Source: Blastococcus capsensis (GTDB lineage: Bacteria; Actinomycetota; Actinomycetes; Mycobacteriales; Geodermatophilaceae). From it: DNA of 64,000 bases. Where the stretch lies: positions 45,528-109,527 of the forward strand of contig NZ_JASNNW010000008.1 of assembly GCF_030165005.1 (NCBI RefSeq), given 5' to 3'. Shown piece after piece: positions 47,397 through 56,152 of this stretch (position 1 is its first letter; the number at the start of each line of letters is the position of its first letter). Made by a program: the position numbers and the translations under genes. The notes under the pieces are model-generated. The model worked only from the letters and a program-made list of their open reading frames with translations, did not search any database and was not told the DNA's origin.

Positions 47397-47458
47397 AGGC
47401 ATAGGAAGCTATGCCTATGGGTTCGGTGCCACATCCATAGGCATAGCTTCCTATGCCT
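47397..47458 (-). terminator. 24-bp perfect hairpin between ABC permease and fbiC
   Basis: Arms 47397-47420 and 47435-47458 are fully complementary with a 14-nt loop. Each arm is itself a small hairpin with a GAAG/CTTC tetraloop, so two alternative folds exist. It lies 19 bp downstream of the permease stop. The arm shares GGCATAGGAAGCT with the hairpin at 56075. Confidence 0.7.
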
Positions 47459-47477
47459 ATGGGGGCTGGGCGGGTTC

Positions 47478-48323
47478 TCAGATGTCGCGGCGGGAGAACG
47501 ACAGCGCGGTCAGGGCCCACACCACGGCGATCCAGACGGCGGCCCACGCCAGGTAGGCCGCCGTCAGGGGGGCGTCGCTCAGGAACGGGAAGCCGCCCTC
47601 CGGGCCCATCTGGACCAGAGCACCGGGGTCCTGGAAGGCGTTCATGGCGCCGCGCCAGAGGCCGTCGGTGGGCACCAGGATCCGCGACACCGTGCCCACC
47701 CGCTCGACACCCTCGTTGCCCAGCGCCCCGCCGATGCCGCCGACGACGCCCGCGACCCAGGTGGCCCCGAAGAGCCCGACCGCGACGATGCCCGAGGCCA
47801 TCGGCGAGACGACGCTGGACAGCAGGAGGGCCAGGGTCAGCAGCACGACGGTCTCGGCCGCCAGCAGCGCGAGCCCGGTGGCCGGCGCCGGGGGCCAGTA
47901 GCCCACCACCGCCCGAACGATGAGCAGCTGGCCCAGACCGGCCAGGACGACGTAGCCGCAGCCGAACGTGACCAGGCCCAGCCACTTGCCGAGCAGGACC
48001 GAGGAGCGGCGGACCGGCCGGGCGAGGAGCGCCAGTGCCTGTCCCGACTCGACCTCCCCGGCCAGCGTGGGCCCGGCGAGGAACGCCGTGCCGATCGCCG
48101 CGATCAGGCTGAACCCGAACATGATCAGGTTGAGCAGCATGGAGGCCACGAGGCGGGCCTCGCCGCTGGTCATGGTGCCCAGATCGGTGTCCAGGCCGAT
48201 CAGCTTCGAGAATCCCCAGCCGCTGAGCGCGAGCAGCGCCACCGTCAGCACGAGCAGCGCCCACACCACCCGCCGCCGGAACGCCTCGCGGAGGGTCAGC
48301 CCGGCGACGGTCAGCGCGATCAC
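47478..48323 (-). CDS. ABC transporter permease (ABC-2 type)
   Basis: A 281-residue membrane protein with six hydrophobic segments, the layout of ABC-2 type export permeases. It contains FLAGPTLAGEVESGQALALLARPVRR-type sequence, in which the E-SG-LL-L-RPV-R stretch is typical of the family. It pairs with the ATPase upstream (48551-49525). GTG 48323 is preceded by GAGGAGGAC and overlaps the stop of the last 77-bp mini-ORF by 4 nt. Substrate unknown. Confidence 0.85.
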   Translation of the reverse strand: MIALTVAGLTLREAFRRRVVWALLVLTVALLALSGWGFSKLIGLDTDLGTMTSGEARLVASMLLNLIMFGFSLIAAIGTAFLAGPTLAGEVESGQALALLARPVRRSSVLLGKWLGLVTFGCGYVVLAGLGQLLIVRAVVGYWPPAPATGLALLAAETVVLLTLALLLSSVVSPMASGIVAVGLFGATWVAGVVGGIGGALGNEGVERVGTVSRILVPTDGLWRGAMNAFQDPGALVQMGPEGGFPFLSDAPLTAAYLAWAAVWIAVVWALTALSFSRRDI

Positions 48324-48570
48324 GTGTCCTCCTCGCTGGCGCTCGTCAGCCACGTGACCGGCGATGCTGTGTCCTTGCGTGACCTCGCGAGCTCGGTCAC
48401 GTGTCCTCCTCGCTGGCGCTCGTCAGCCACGTGACCGGCGATGCTGTGTCCTTGCGTGACCTCGCGAGCTCGGTCACGTGTCCTCCTCGCTGGCGTTCGT
48501 CAGCCACGTGACCGGCGATGCTGTGTCCTTGCGTGACCTCGCGAGCTCGGTCACGTGCCCTCCTCGTGGC
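48320..48570 (-). repeat. 77-bp tandem repeat (3 copies + partial) forming coupled mini-ORFs
   Basis: Three head-to-tail 77-bp units (48321-48397, 48398-48474, 48475-48551) differ at one base, and a partial fourth runs into the 3' end of the ATPase gene. On the minus strand every unit carries GAGGAGGACACGTGA: a ribosome-binding site, a GTG start and an overlapping TGA stop. The result is three 26-codon ORFs (48474-48554, 48397-48477, 48320-48400), beginning MTELARSRKD and ending SEEDT, each joined by GTGA to the next and so linking the ATPase stop to the permease start. The first copy has Asn where the others have Ser. The ATPase tail HEEGT resembles the mini-ORF tail SEEDT, suggesting the unit arose by duplication of the gene junction. 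Confidence 0.9.
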
Positions 48571-49525
48571 GCAGGACGGCGAGCAGCCGCTCCTCCAGGC
48601 TGATCCGCACCGGCTCGACGGCGTGCACCCGCACACCGAGCGCGACGAGGTCACGCACCAGGTCCGGCACGGTGACGCCGTCGTCGTCCGACGAGAGCTG
48701 CACGGTGAACCAGTCGCCGCTGCGGGCGAGCGCCCCGGCCGCCCGCATGCGGTCCTCCGCCCGGGCGTCGACGCCGGCCAGCCGCAGCCGAACCTCGCGC
48801 TGGCCGAGCAGCTCCGCCAGCGTGCCGGAGGCCGCCACCCGGCCCTGGTCGAGGATCACCACCCGGTCGCAGACCCGTTCCACCTCGCCGATGAGGTGGG
48901 AGTTGAGCAGGACGGCGACGCCGCGGGCCTTCAGCGAGAGCACGATGTCGCGGACGTCGACCCGGCCGATCGGGTCCAGCGCGCTGGTCGGCTCGTCGAG
49001 GACGACCAGCTCCGGGCGGGCGACCAGCGCGACGGCGAGCCCGAGGCGCTGCTGCATGCCCTTGGAGAACCCGCCCACCCGGTCGCCCGCCCGCTCGGTC
49101 AGCCCGACCAGGGCCAGGCATTCCCGCCGCTCGGCGGGAGGCACGTCGGCACCGGCCAGCTTCACGTGCAGGTCCAGCACCTCGGCCGCGGTGAGCCAGG
49201 GCTGGTAGCGGAACAGCTCGGGCAGGTAGCCGACGGCGGCGCGGGAGCGCGGGTCGGCGGCCCGCCGCCCGAGCAGCAACACCTCCCCGGCGTCGGGGCG
49301 GACCAGGCCCAGCAGCATCTTGATGACGCTGGTCTTGCCGGCGCCGTTGGGGCCCAGCAGCCCGAGCACCTCGCCGCGCGCCACGGTGAAGGAGACGTCG
49401 TCGACGGCGGTCCGGCGTCCGTACCGCTTGCGCAACCCGGAGCACCAGACCGCCGGGGACGGCGGCAGCCCGGCGAGCCCGTCGGCGGTCACCCCGCGGA
49501 CGGTAGCGGCGTCAGCGGAGGTCAC
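48551..49525 (-). CDS. ABC transporter ATP-binding protein
   Basis: This 324-residue ATPase has all nucleotide-binding motifs: Walker A GPNGAGKTS, Q-loop region YLPELFRYQPW, signature GGFSKGMQQRLGLA, Walker B LVVLDEPTSALDP and switch His in LLNSHL. The C-terminal ~90 residues form the extra domain of CcmA/NatA-type exporters. The start is uncertain: GTG 49525 overlaps the preceding gene by 14 nt, and an in-frame GTG 11 codons later is possible. It is probably co-transcribed with the anti-sigma/sigma genes upstream and the permease downstream. Confidence 0.9.
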   Translation of the reverse strand: MTSADAATVRGVTADGLAGLPPSPAVWCSGLRKRYGRRTAVDDVSFTVARGEVLGLLGPNGAGKTSVIKMLLGLVRPDAGEVLLLGRRAADPRSRAAVGYLPELFRYQPWLTAAEVLDLHVKLAGADVPPAERRECLALVGLTERAGDRVGGFSKGMQQRLGLAVALVARPELVVLDEPTSALDPIGRVDVRDIVLSLKARGVAVLLNSHLIGEVERVCDRVVILDQGRVAASGTLAELLGQREVRLRLAGVDARAEDRMRAAGALARSGDWFTVQLSSDDDGVTVPDLVRDLVALGVRVHAVEPVRISLEERLLAVLRHEEGT

Positions 49526-50588
49526 GGGCGACCGACAGGAGCTCGTCGGCGCTGAGCGACCCGGCGACGCCGGTCACCACGCCGTCCTCGACCCAGACCA
49601 CCCCGGCGAAGAGCCCGTCGCGCGAGGTGAGCACGGTGGCCTCGGCGCCGTCGACGTCGGCCGTCGAGCTGGTCACCAGGTCCACGGGGACGGGCAGGGG
49701 CAGCGTGGCGGCGTCCGTGGACAGGTCGCGCAGCTGGTCGGCGAGACCGTCGGGCAGGCCCGGGAGGGACAGCAGGTAGTCGCGCACCGTCTCGAACGGC
49801 ACGCCCTGCGAGTAGGCCGTCGGTGCGTCGGACCGTGCCACGACGAGCGTCGGCACACCGGTCGGCTGCGACCAGATCGCCGCGACGCCTGGACCTGCCT
49901 GCAGCCGCAGCTGGCTGCCGTCCAGGCCGGGGGGTGCTGGCGGCAGGACCTCGCCCTCGGCGGCCGCCGCCTGGGCGGCCCTGGCCGCGGAGAAGGTGAA
50001 GGTGGCGGTCACCCGGTCGGCGGCCAGGTACGCGGGGTCGCCGGTCACGCCTTCGGGCAGCTCGCCGACCTCGGGGACGGCGAGGCCGGTCCGCTGCTGC
50101 GCGGTCGCGGCGTCGGCCACCTGCTCGGGCTCCGGTGCCTCGGTGAACTGCAGGTCGCCGTACGCGGATAGGTCGGGCACCTGGACGAGGTCGGTGGATG
50201 TGATCTCCACGGGGTCGACCCGCTCGGCCTGGAAGATCGGCAGCCAGTCGTTGGCCGCCGCCACGCCGGCTCCGGTCACCAGGACCACCGCGCCGAGTGC
50301 GGCGACCGCGGGCCGCCGCACCGCCGTCCCCCACCGGCGGCGTGCGGCAGCGGCGGCCGGCCGGCGCACGGGCGGAGGCGCGGCCGCCGAGAACCGGGCC
50401 CAGGCGGCGTCGGTGTCGACGGTGCCGGACGGTGCCAGGGCGGCGCCGACGAGCTCGGCGTCGGCGCGGGCGCTGTCCAGCGCGCGCAGGCAGGCCGGGC
50501 AGGAGGCCGCGTGGGCGCGGTCGTCGTCGGTCACGCCGGCCGGCTCGTCGACCAGTCGGCGCAGCACGCCCTCACTCGGGTGACGCAT
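49512..50588 (-). CDS. Membrane anti-sigma factor with zinc-binding motif
   Basis: A 358-residue protein. An N-terminal ZAS-type zinc motif (His26-x3-Cys30-x2-Cys33, in HAASCPAC) precedes a single transmembrane helix at about 93-112 (AVAALGAVVLVTGAGVAAA), and a ~240-residue extracellular domain follows. This is the layout of anti-sigma factors that hold an ECF sigma at the membrane. It overlaps the sigma gene by 17 nt. The outer domain has a DUF4367-like look (predicted beta-rich, VWVEDGVVTGVAGSLS near the end) and may sense an envelope signal; which one is unknown. Confidence 0.8.
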   Translation of the reverse strand: MRHPSEGVLRRLVDEPAGVTDDDRAHAASCPACLRALDSARADAELVGAALAPSGTVDTDAAWARFSAAAPPPVRRPAAAAARRRWGTAVRRPAVAALGAVVLVTGAGVAAANDWLPIFQAERVDPVEITSTDLVQVPDLSAYGDLQFTEAPEPEQVADAATAQQRTGLAVPEVGELPEGVTGDPAYLAADRVTATFTFSAARAAQAAAAEGEVLPPAPPGLDGSQLRLQAGPGVAAIWSQPTGVPTLVVARSDAPTAYSQGVPFETVRDYLLSLPGLPDGLADQLRDLSTDAATLPLPVPVDLVTSSTADVDGAEATVLTSRDGLFAGVVWVEDGVVTGVAGSLSADELLSVARDLR

Positions 50589-51084
50589 GGCGGTTCAGCT
50601 CCTCGAGCAGATGAGATTCGGCGCGGCGCACGGTGGTGCCCACGCTTCCTGGGGACAGATCGAGTGCGGCCGCGACCTCGGCGTAGCTCAGGCCGCTGTG
50701 CCGGAGCACCAGTGCGGCCGCCTGCCTGTGCGGCAGCCGGGCGAGCGCCGCGCGGACCGAGCTGCGCTCGTCCCGGGTGATGACCAGGTCGGCGACGTCG
50801 GGGACGACGGTCGGGCCGTCCCCGGCGAGCTCCTCGCGGGCGCTGCGACGGCGGCCCGAGCGGAGCAGGTTCAACGCGGTGTGGGTCGCGGCGACGGTGA
50901 GCCAGCCGCCGGCCTCGTCGGCCGGCACCGAGGAGCGGCTGAAGGAGAGGAAGACCTCCTGGGCGACGTCCTCGGCCTGGTTCCCGGAGCCCAGCACGCG
51001 CGCGGCGACGGCGACGACCCGCGGGTAGTTGTCACGGAAGAGTTCCTCGAGGTCGGTCCGCACGTCGACCCGCTCCTGTGACAT
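50572..51084 (-). CDS. ECF RNA polymerase sigma factor
   Basis: A 170-residue group IV sigma factor. Region 2 covers about residues 10-75 (LEELFRDNYPRVVAVAARVLGSGNQAEDVAQEVFLSF), and region 4 covers 108-160 (ALARLPHRQAAALVLRHSGLSYAEVAAALDLSPGSVGTTVRRA). ATG 51084 is preferred over a far upstream start because the conserved domain begins a few residues later. The partner anti-sigma follows with a 17-nt overlap, and the ABC exporter may be part of the regulon or operon. Confidence 0.92.
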   Translation of the reverse strand: MSQERVDVRTDLEELFRDNYPRVVAVAARVLGSGNQAEDVAQEVFLSFSRSSVPADEAGGWLTVAATHTALNLLRSGRRRSAREELAGDGPTVVPDVADLVITRDERSSVRAALARLPHRQAAALVLRHSGLSYAEVAAALDLSPGSVGTTVRRAESHLLEELNRHASPE

Positions 51085-51231
51085 GCCGACGCCCCGCTCA
51101 GTCCGCGCCGCGCCGCGCCGCCCCGGGAAGGGCACTGGCGCGGGAGCCGATGGCCGTACGAGTTCCACACCGGGTAAGCACCGCCGCCACGCCGGATGTG
51201 ACAGCCCCCGGCAGTTTCCTCCCGCGGGCGG

Positions 51232-51744
51232 TCACGGCCGGGTGATCGGGCGACCGGACCCGTGGACGTACCGGCCGCGGAGACGCAGCAGCGGACGGGC
51301 GTCCGGGTTCACCACCGGCACGTCCTCCACGGCCAGGAAAGCGATCACGTGGTCGCCGGCCTCGACGAGTCGCTCCAGCCGGCAGTCGAGCGCGGCGAGC
51401 CCGCCCACGAGCACGATGGCCCCGCTGCCGGCCGCCCGCGTCCACGGGACCGCCTCCAGCAGGTGCCGTGCGCTGGGCCGGCCGGCGGAGGAGAACCGGG
51501 ACGCCACGATCGCGTGCTCCACGGCCAGCACGCTCAGCCCGCACCGGCCCACCTCCTCCAGCACCTCGGCCGGATAGCCGCCGGCGGCCAGCCCCACCGC
51601 GACCAGCGGCGGCGATACCGAAACGCTCATCACCGAGCTGACCGTCGTCCCGACGTCGTCGATGTCGTCCCGCACGGTGAGCAGGCACACCCCGGCGGCG
51701 TACTGGCCCAGGGCGGCGGCGTATTCGCGGGCGTCGACCGGCAT
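51232..51744 (-). CDS. Flavin reductase-like FMN-binding protein
   Basis: This 170-residue protein has the split-barrel flavin-reductase fold: AALGQYAAGVCLLTVRD, GTTVSSVMSVSVSPPLVAVGLA, then GRCGLSVLAVEHAIVASRFSS. Family members supply reduced FMN to two-component monooxygenases or are themselves short flavin:NAD(P)H reductases. ATG 51744 starts at the conserved domain; the longer in-frame extension upstream has no family support. No partner oxygenase is adjacent. It is divergent from the SGNH hydrolase across 212 bp in which I see no clear site. Confidence 0.85.
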   Translation of the reverse strand: MPVDAREYAAALGQYAAGVCLLTVRDDIDDVGTTVSSVMSVSVSPPLVAVGLAAGGYPAEVLEEVGRCGLSVLAVEHAIVASRFSSAGRPSARHLLEAVPWTRAAGSGAIVLVGGLAALDCRLERLVEAGDHVIAFLAVEDVPVVNPDARPLLRLRGRYVHGSGRPITRP

Positions 51745-51956
51745 GGCGGCCAGTCGACCACACCACCAGGACGACCCGGCGTCGGGCGCACCACCGCGGA
51801 GGCGGAGGACGCCGGCCTGCCGCACCGGGTGGTCGAGTACCCGATCGGCAGCGTGGCGGGTGCGTCGCTGTTCGCCGACGGGTACGGGGGGCGAGTCGGG
51901 CCGGGGCGACCTCACCCCGGTGACGGCGACATCGCGGGCCGTGCTGGAGTGAACGG

Positions 51957-52754
51957 GTGCAGCTCGACGCATCTCCCTGGCGGCGCTACATCGCCCTGGG
52001 CGACTCGTTCACCGAGGGGCTCAGCGACCCCGATCCCGACCGTCCCGGTGAGTTCCGCGGCTGGGCCGACCGGCTGGCCGAGCACGTGGCGGCCGCCGCG
52101 CCCCGTGCTGACGTCGAGTACGCCAACCTGGCGATCCGCGGCCGGCTGCTGCCCCAGGTGCTCGCCGAGCAGGTGCCCGTCGCGCTGGACGCGCAGCCGG
52201 ACCTGGTGAGCCTGGTGGCGGGTGGCAACGACCTGCTGCGCCCCGGGAGCGATCCCGACGAGCTGGCCGCGCAGCTGGAGGGCGCCGTCGTCCGGTTCCG
52301 GCAGGCCGGGGCCGACGTGCTGCTGGCCACCGGCGTCGACCCCCGGCAGACGCCGATCCTGCGCCGGACCCGCGGAAAGGTGGCGGTCTTCAACGCCAAC
52401 GTCTGGTCGGTCGCGGCCCGCACCGGCGCCGCCGTGCTCGACCAGTGGGGTGCGGCCTGGATCCAGGACTGGCGGATGTGGGACTCCGACCGCATCCACC
52501 TCGCCGCCGAGGGGCACCGCCGCACGGCGCTGGCCGCGGCAGCCGCGCTCGGCCTGCCCGGTGCCGACGGCGAGGACTGGCGGACGCCGCTCCCACCGCA
52601 GCCGCCGCGGGCGCTGCGCGCGACCCTGGCCGAGGAGGCCGCCTGGGTGCGCGGCTTCGTCGCACCATGGATCGGCCGCCGGCTGCGCGGCCGGTCCTCC
52701 GGCGACGGCCGCGCGCCGAAACGGCCCGTGCCGCTGGCGCTGCCCCGCGGGTGA
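51957..52754 (+). CDS. SGNH/GDSL hydrolase
   Basis: A 265-residue lipase/esterase-type hydrolase with all four SGNH blocks: catalytic Ser in ALGDSFTEG, the block II Gly in NLAIRGRLLP, GGND for block III, and Asp/His in DSDRIHL. There is no signal peptide, so it is probably cytoplasmic or uses another route. The GTG start at 51957 is very near the conserved N-terminus. The C-terminal ~40 residues are basic (GRRLRGRSSGDGRAPKR). Natural ester substrate unknown. Confidence 0.88.
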   Translation: MQLDASPWRRYIALGDSFTEGLSDPDPDRPGEFRGWADRLAEHVAAAAPRADVEYANLAIRGRLLPQVLAEQVPVALDAQPDLVSLVAGGNDLLRPGSDPDELAAQLEGAVVRFRQAGADVLLATGVDPRQTPILRRTRGKVAVFNANVWSVAARTGAAVLDQWGAAWIQDWRMWDSDRIHLAAEGHRRTALAAAAALGLPGADGEDWRTPLPPQPPRALRATLAEEAAWVRGFVAPWIGRRLRGRSSGDGRAPKRPVPLALPRG

Positions 52755-52885
52755 GGTGCTCGAAGGGCCCGGTCCGGAGGTTCGCCACGAGCTCGCGCGT
52801 GGTGAGGAAGGTGACGTGCTGGAACGGCCCTCCTGCAGGGGACCCGCCGCGAGCGTGCGAGCGGTGGGGGGGCAGGAAGGTCCTC

Positions 52886-54832
52886 CTAGTCCTCGGGGTC
52901 GGCCAGCTCGTCGAAGAGCGTGCCGGCGGCGACCGGTCCGGTGTCGGTCAGGTCGTGCGCCTCGGGGCTCGAGGGCGTCCGCTGACGGGGCAGCGCGGGT
53001 GGGGCAGCCGGCGGTTCGGGCAGCAGCTCGCCGGCGACGTCCTCGGCCGGGATGTCGGTGACCTCGCCGATGAACACCTCCGCCGGGCTGGGCAGCGGGG
53101 CCGGGCGACCGAATGCGTAGCCCTGCGCCATGGCGCAGCCGTGGTCGAGCAGCCAGGCGGCCTGGTCGAGGTCCTCGATGCCCTCGGCGATCACCTGCAG
53201 GCCCATGCCGCGGCCCAGCTGCAGCAGACCGTGCACGAGCGCGGCGGTCGAGGGTTCGGTGACGACGTCGGCGACGAACGACCGGTCGATCTTCACCGTG
53301 TGGATCGGCAGCCGGTGCAGCGCGGTGATGGCGGAGTAGCCGGTGCCGAAGTCGTCCAGCGCCAGGGTGACGCCGGCGTCGGTGACGACCGCGACCGCGT
53401 GCAGCGTCGCCTCCGCGGCGAACAGCGCGGTGGACTCGGTGATCTCCAGCTCCAGCCGGTGCGGGGGCAGCCCGGACTCCTCCAGCGCCGCCGCGACCAG
53501 CTCGCTGAACCCGTCCTCGGCCAGGTGCCGGGCGGAGACGTTGACGTGCACCCGCAGGTCGTCGGCCCACGTGGCGGCGTCCAGGCAGGCCCGGCGCAGC
53601 ACCCACGCGCCGAGCTTGGAGGTGAGGCGGTTGTTCTCCGCGGCGTCCAGGAAGGCGCCGGGGGGGAGGAGCCCGCGGGTGGGGTGCTGCCAGCGGATCA
53701 GCGCCTCGTAGCCGAGCAGCGTCTCGTCGGCCAGGTGCACGATCGGCTGGTAGAACAGCCGCAGCTCGTCGTGGTCGAGGGCGTGCCGCAGATCGGTCTC
53801 CAGCTGCAGCGCGTCGACGTCGCTGTGGGTGAGAGCCCCCTCGTACACCTCGACGCGGGCGCGGCTGCCGTCGGCCTTGGCCTTGGTGAGTGCGCTCTGC
53901 GCCTGGCGGAGCAGGTCGTCGGGCGTCATGTCGACGCCGAGGGTGAGGCCGACGCTCGCCGACAGGGTGATCTCCCGGTCGGCGACCACGAAGGGCTCGT
54001 CCAGCACGCTGAGCAGCCGGTCGGCCAGGGCGCGCAGGCCGTCGAGGTCCTCGACGTCCTCGGCCACCACGAGGAACTCGTCGGCGCCCAGGCGCACGGC
54101 GGTGTCCTCCACGCGGGTGCTCCACCGCAACCGGTCGGCGAACTGGCTGAGCAGCAGGTCGCCGGCCTCGTGGCCGAGCGCGTCGTTCACCGCCTGGAAG
54201 CGGTCGATGTTCAGGTGCACCAGGCCGACCTGCAGCCCGCGGCGGCGGGACAGCGCGACGGCGTGGCGCAGCCGGTCGGTGAGTGCGCGGCGGTTGGGCA
54301 GTCCGGTCAGCGGGTCCATGAACGCCCGGCGGACGGCGTCCTCCTCCGCGCGGCGCCGGTCGGTGACGTCGACCAGCGAGAGGACGACGAACCGCGGCGT
54401 CCCGTCGTTCTGCCGCACCACCTCGTGCGATTGCACCACCCACAGCTCCGTGCCGTCGGACCGGCGCAGCCGGCGCTCGCCGTCGAGCAGCAGGTTCGGG
54501 TCCAGCGGGGGCTCGCCCGGAGCGGGCACCAGGCCGAGATCGCCGACCGGTGGGTCGTCGGGGTGGGCCAGCAGGTCGACGTGCCGGCCGGCCAGGCTCT
54601 CCGCGGTGCGGCCGGTGAGGGCGCACATGCGCGGGTTCGCGACCAGCACGTGCCCGTCCAGGTCGACCATGGCCTTGGCGATCGGGGCGGCCATGAACAG
54701 CGCCTGGAACAGCTGTCCCCGGTCGGCGAGCAGCGTGTCGATGGCCCGCAAGCGCTGCCCGGCGGCGCCAGGCGTGCCCGGGGAGCGGGGCATCTCTGAT
54801 CCGGGAAGGCTCACCTGGACAGAGTCATGCAT
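52886..54832 (-). CDS. PAS-GGDEF-EAL cyclic-di-GMP signalling protein
   Basis: A 648-residue cytoplasmic protein with a PAS domain (about 40-165, AMVDLDGHVLVANPRMCALTG), a GGDEF domain (about 170-325, AFMDPLTGLPNRRALTDRL) and an EAL domain (about 340-590). The GGDEF signature reads GADEF, so cyclase activity may be lost. The EAL domain keeps YEALIRW, HVNVSARHL, ITESTAL and DDFGTGYS, so phosphodiesterase activity looks intact. A net c-di-GMP-degrading, PAS-controlled role is the best inference. The start is ATG 54832; upstream in-frame sequence is unconvincing. Confidence 0.88.
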   Translation of the reverse strand: MHDSVQVSLPGSEMPRSPGTPGAAGQRLRAIDTLLADRGQLFQALFMAAPIAKAMVDLDGHVLVANPRMCALTGRTAESLAGRHVDLLAHPDDPPVGDLGLVPAPGEPPLDPNLLLDGERRLRRSDGTELWVVQSHEVVRQNDGTPRFVVLSLVDVTDRRRAEEDAVRRAFMDPLTGLPNRRALTDRLRHAVALSRRRGLQVGLVHLNIDRFQAVNDALGHEAGDLLLSQFADRLRWSTRVEDTAVRLGADEFLVVAEDVEDLDGLRALADRLLSVLDEPFVVADREITLSASVGLTLGVDMTPDDLLRQAQSALTKAKADGSRARVEVYEGALTHSDVDALQLETDLRHALDHDELRLFYQPIVHLADETLLGYEALIRWQHPTRGLLPPGAFLDAAENNRLTSKLGAWVLRRACLDAATWADDLRVHVNVSARHLAEDGFSELVAAALEESGLPPHRLELEITESTALFAAEATLHAVAVVTDAGVTLALDDFGTGYSAITALHRLPIHTVKIDRSFVADVVTEPSTAALVHGLLQLGRGMGLQVIAEGIEDLDQAAWLLDHGCAMAQGYAFGRPAPLPSPAEVFIGEVTDIPAEDVAGELLPEPPAAPPALPRQRTPSSPEAHDLTDTGPVAAGTLFDELADPED

Positions 54833-55010
54833 CGCAGGCAAGAAGTGACGGAACCGGATCACGGAGAGTCGTGATCGACCCGTCACAGTCTGTCGCATCC
54901 GGGCTCACTCGCCCCACGGGTCGCGCCTGTCCGGCCGATCTGCCACACCGTCCGGGAATCCGGGCCGCTTCCCGCGTGCTGCTCAGCACACATCGACGAG
55001 AGGGAAGTAC

Positions 55011-56081
55011 GTGGAGAAGCGGATCGGGTTCCTGTCCTTCGGGCACTGGCAGTCGATCCCGGGGTCGCAGGTGCGCACCGGGCGGGACGCCCTCGTGCAG
55101 AGCGTGGAGCTGGCGGTGGCCGCCGAGCAGCTCGGCCTCGACGGCGCCTACGTGCGGGTCCACCACTTCGCCCGCCAGCTGGCGTCGCCGTTCCCGCTGC
55201 TCGCGGCGATGGCGGCGCGCACCAGCCGGATCGAGCTGGGCACCGGGGTCATCGACATGCGGTACGAGAACCCTCTCTACATGGCCGAGGAGGCGGCCGC
55301 GACCGACCTGCTCGCCGATGGCCGGCTGCAGCTCGGCGTCAGCCGGGGATCACCGGAGACGGCGCTGCGCGGCTCGGAGGCCTTCGGCTACGTACCGGCC
55401 CCCGACAGCAGCGACGCCGAGCTCGCGCGGCAGAAGACGGGCCTGTTCCTGGCCGCGATCTCCGGTCAGCCGATGGTCGACGCCGACCCGCGCATGACCG
55501 GTGGCGCGAGCGGCAAGCTGCCCGTCCAGCCGCAGTCGCCGGGGCTGGCCGAGCGCATCTGGTGGGGGTCGGGCACCCGTGCCACGGCGGAGTGGACGGC
55601 GCGGCAGGGGCTGAACCTGATGAGCTCCACGCTGCTGGTCGAGGACACCGGGGTGCCCTTCGACGAGCTGCAGGCCGAGCAGATCGAGCGCTACCGGGCC
55701 GCCTGGGCCGAGGCCGGCTGGGACCGGGAGCCCCGCGTCTCGGTGAGCCGGAGCGTGCTGCCGGTCGTCAGCGACCTCGATCGGCAGTACTTCGGCAACG
55801 GCCGCGACGGCGAGGACCAGGTGGGCATCCTCGAGGGGGTCCGCGCCCGCTTCGGCAAGAGCTACACCGGCGAGCCCGACGTCCTCGCCGAGGAGCTGGC
55901 CAAGGACGCCGCCGTCCGCGAGGCCGACAGCCTGCTGCTCACGGTGCCGAACATGCTGGGCGTGGAGTACAACGCGCACCTGCTGCAGACGATCGTCGAG
56001 CACGTGGCGCCCGCGATCGGCTGGGTCCACCCGGACCAGCGACCGGCCGCACCTGACCGACTCGCCCCCGACCGGGCATAG
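55011..56081 (+). CDS. Luciferase-like (LLM) flavin-dependent oxidoreductase
   Basis: This 356-residue TIM-barrel enzyme of the bacterial luciferase-like family carries RTGRDALVQSVELAVAAEQLGLDGAYVRVHHF, LGTGVIDMRYENPLYMAEEAAATD and GRLQLGVSRGSPETAL. The family uses FMN or F420; fbiC in this window shows F420 is made, but cofactor choice cannot be read from the sequence. GTG 55011 has GAGGGAAG 4 nt upstream. The stop codon lies inside the terminator hairpin. It is divergent from the GGDEF-EAL gene across 178 bp without a recognisable site. Confidence 0.88.
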   Translation: MEKRIGFLSFGHWQSIPGSQVRTGRDALVQSVELAVAAEQLGLDGAYVRVHHFARQLASPFPLLAAMAARTSRIELGTGVIDMRYENPLYMAEEAAATDLLADGRLQLGVSRGSPETALRGSEAFGYVPAPDSSDAELARQKTGLFLAAISGQPMVDADPRMTGGASGKLPVQPQSPGLAERIWWGSGTRATAEWTARQGLNLMSSTLLVEDTGVPFDELQAEQIERYRAAWAEAGWDREPRVSVSRSVLPVVSDLDRQYFGNGRDGEDQVGILEGVRARFGKSYTGEPDVLAEELAKDAAVREADSLLLTVPNMLGVEYNAHLLQTIVEHVAPAIGWVHPDQRPAAPDRLAPDRA

Positions 56082-56134
56082 GAAGCTTTACCTGCGGATG
56101 TGGGCCCGGATGCGCAGGTAAAGCTTCCTATGCC
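56075..56134. terminator. 22-bp perfect hairpin terminator between convergent genes
   Basis: Arms 56075-56096 and 56113-56134 are fully complementary with a 16-nt loop. It lies between the LLM gene (whose TAG 56079-56081 is inside the left arm) and the convergent nadC. The outer arm GGCATAGGAAGCT is identical to part of the hairpin at 47397. Confidence 0.8.
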
Positions 56135-56152
56135 TCACGGTGGGCGGGCGGG

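Noticed and set aside
47370..47402. Upstream ATG (47402) as the fbiC start
   Set aside because: It would place the start codon and ribosome-binding region inside the strong hairpin at 47397-47458; the internal ATG at 47369 gives a family-typical length.
52755..52885. Possible terminator between the SGNH hydrolase and the GGDEF-EAL gene
   Set aside because: Only short, widely spaced AGGGCC/GGCCCT complementarity is present; no convincing stem.
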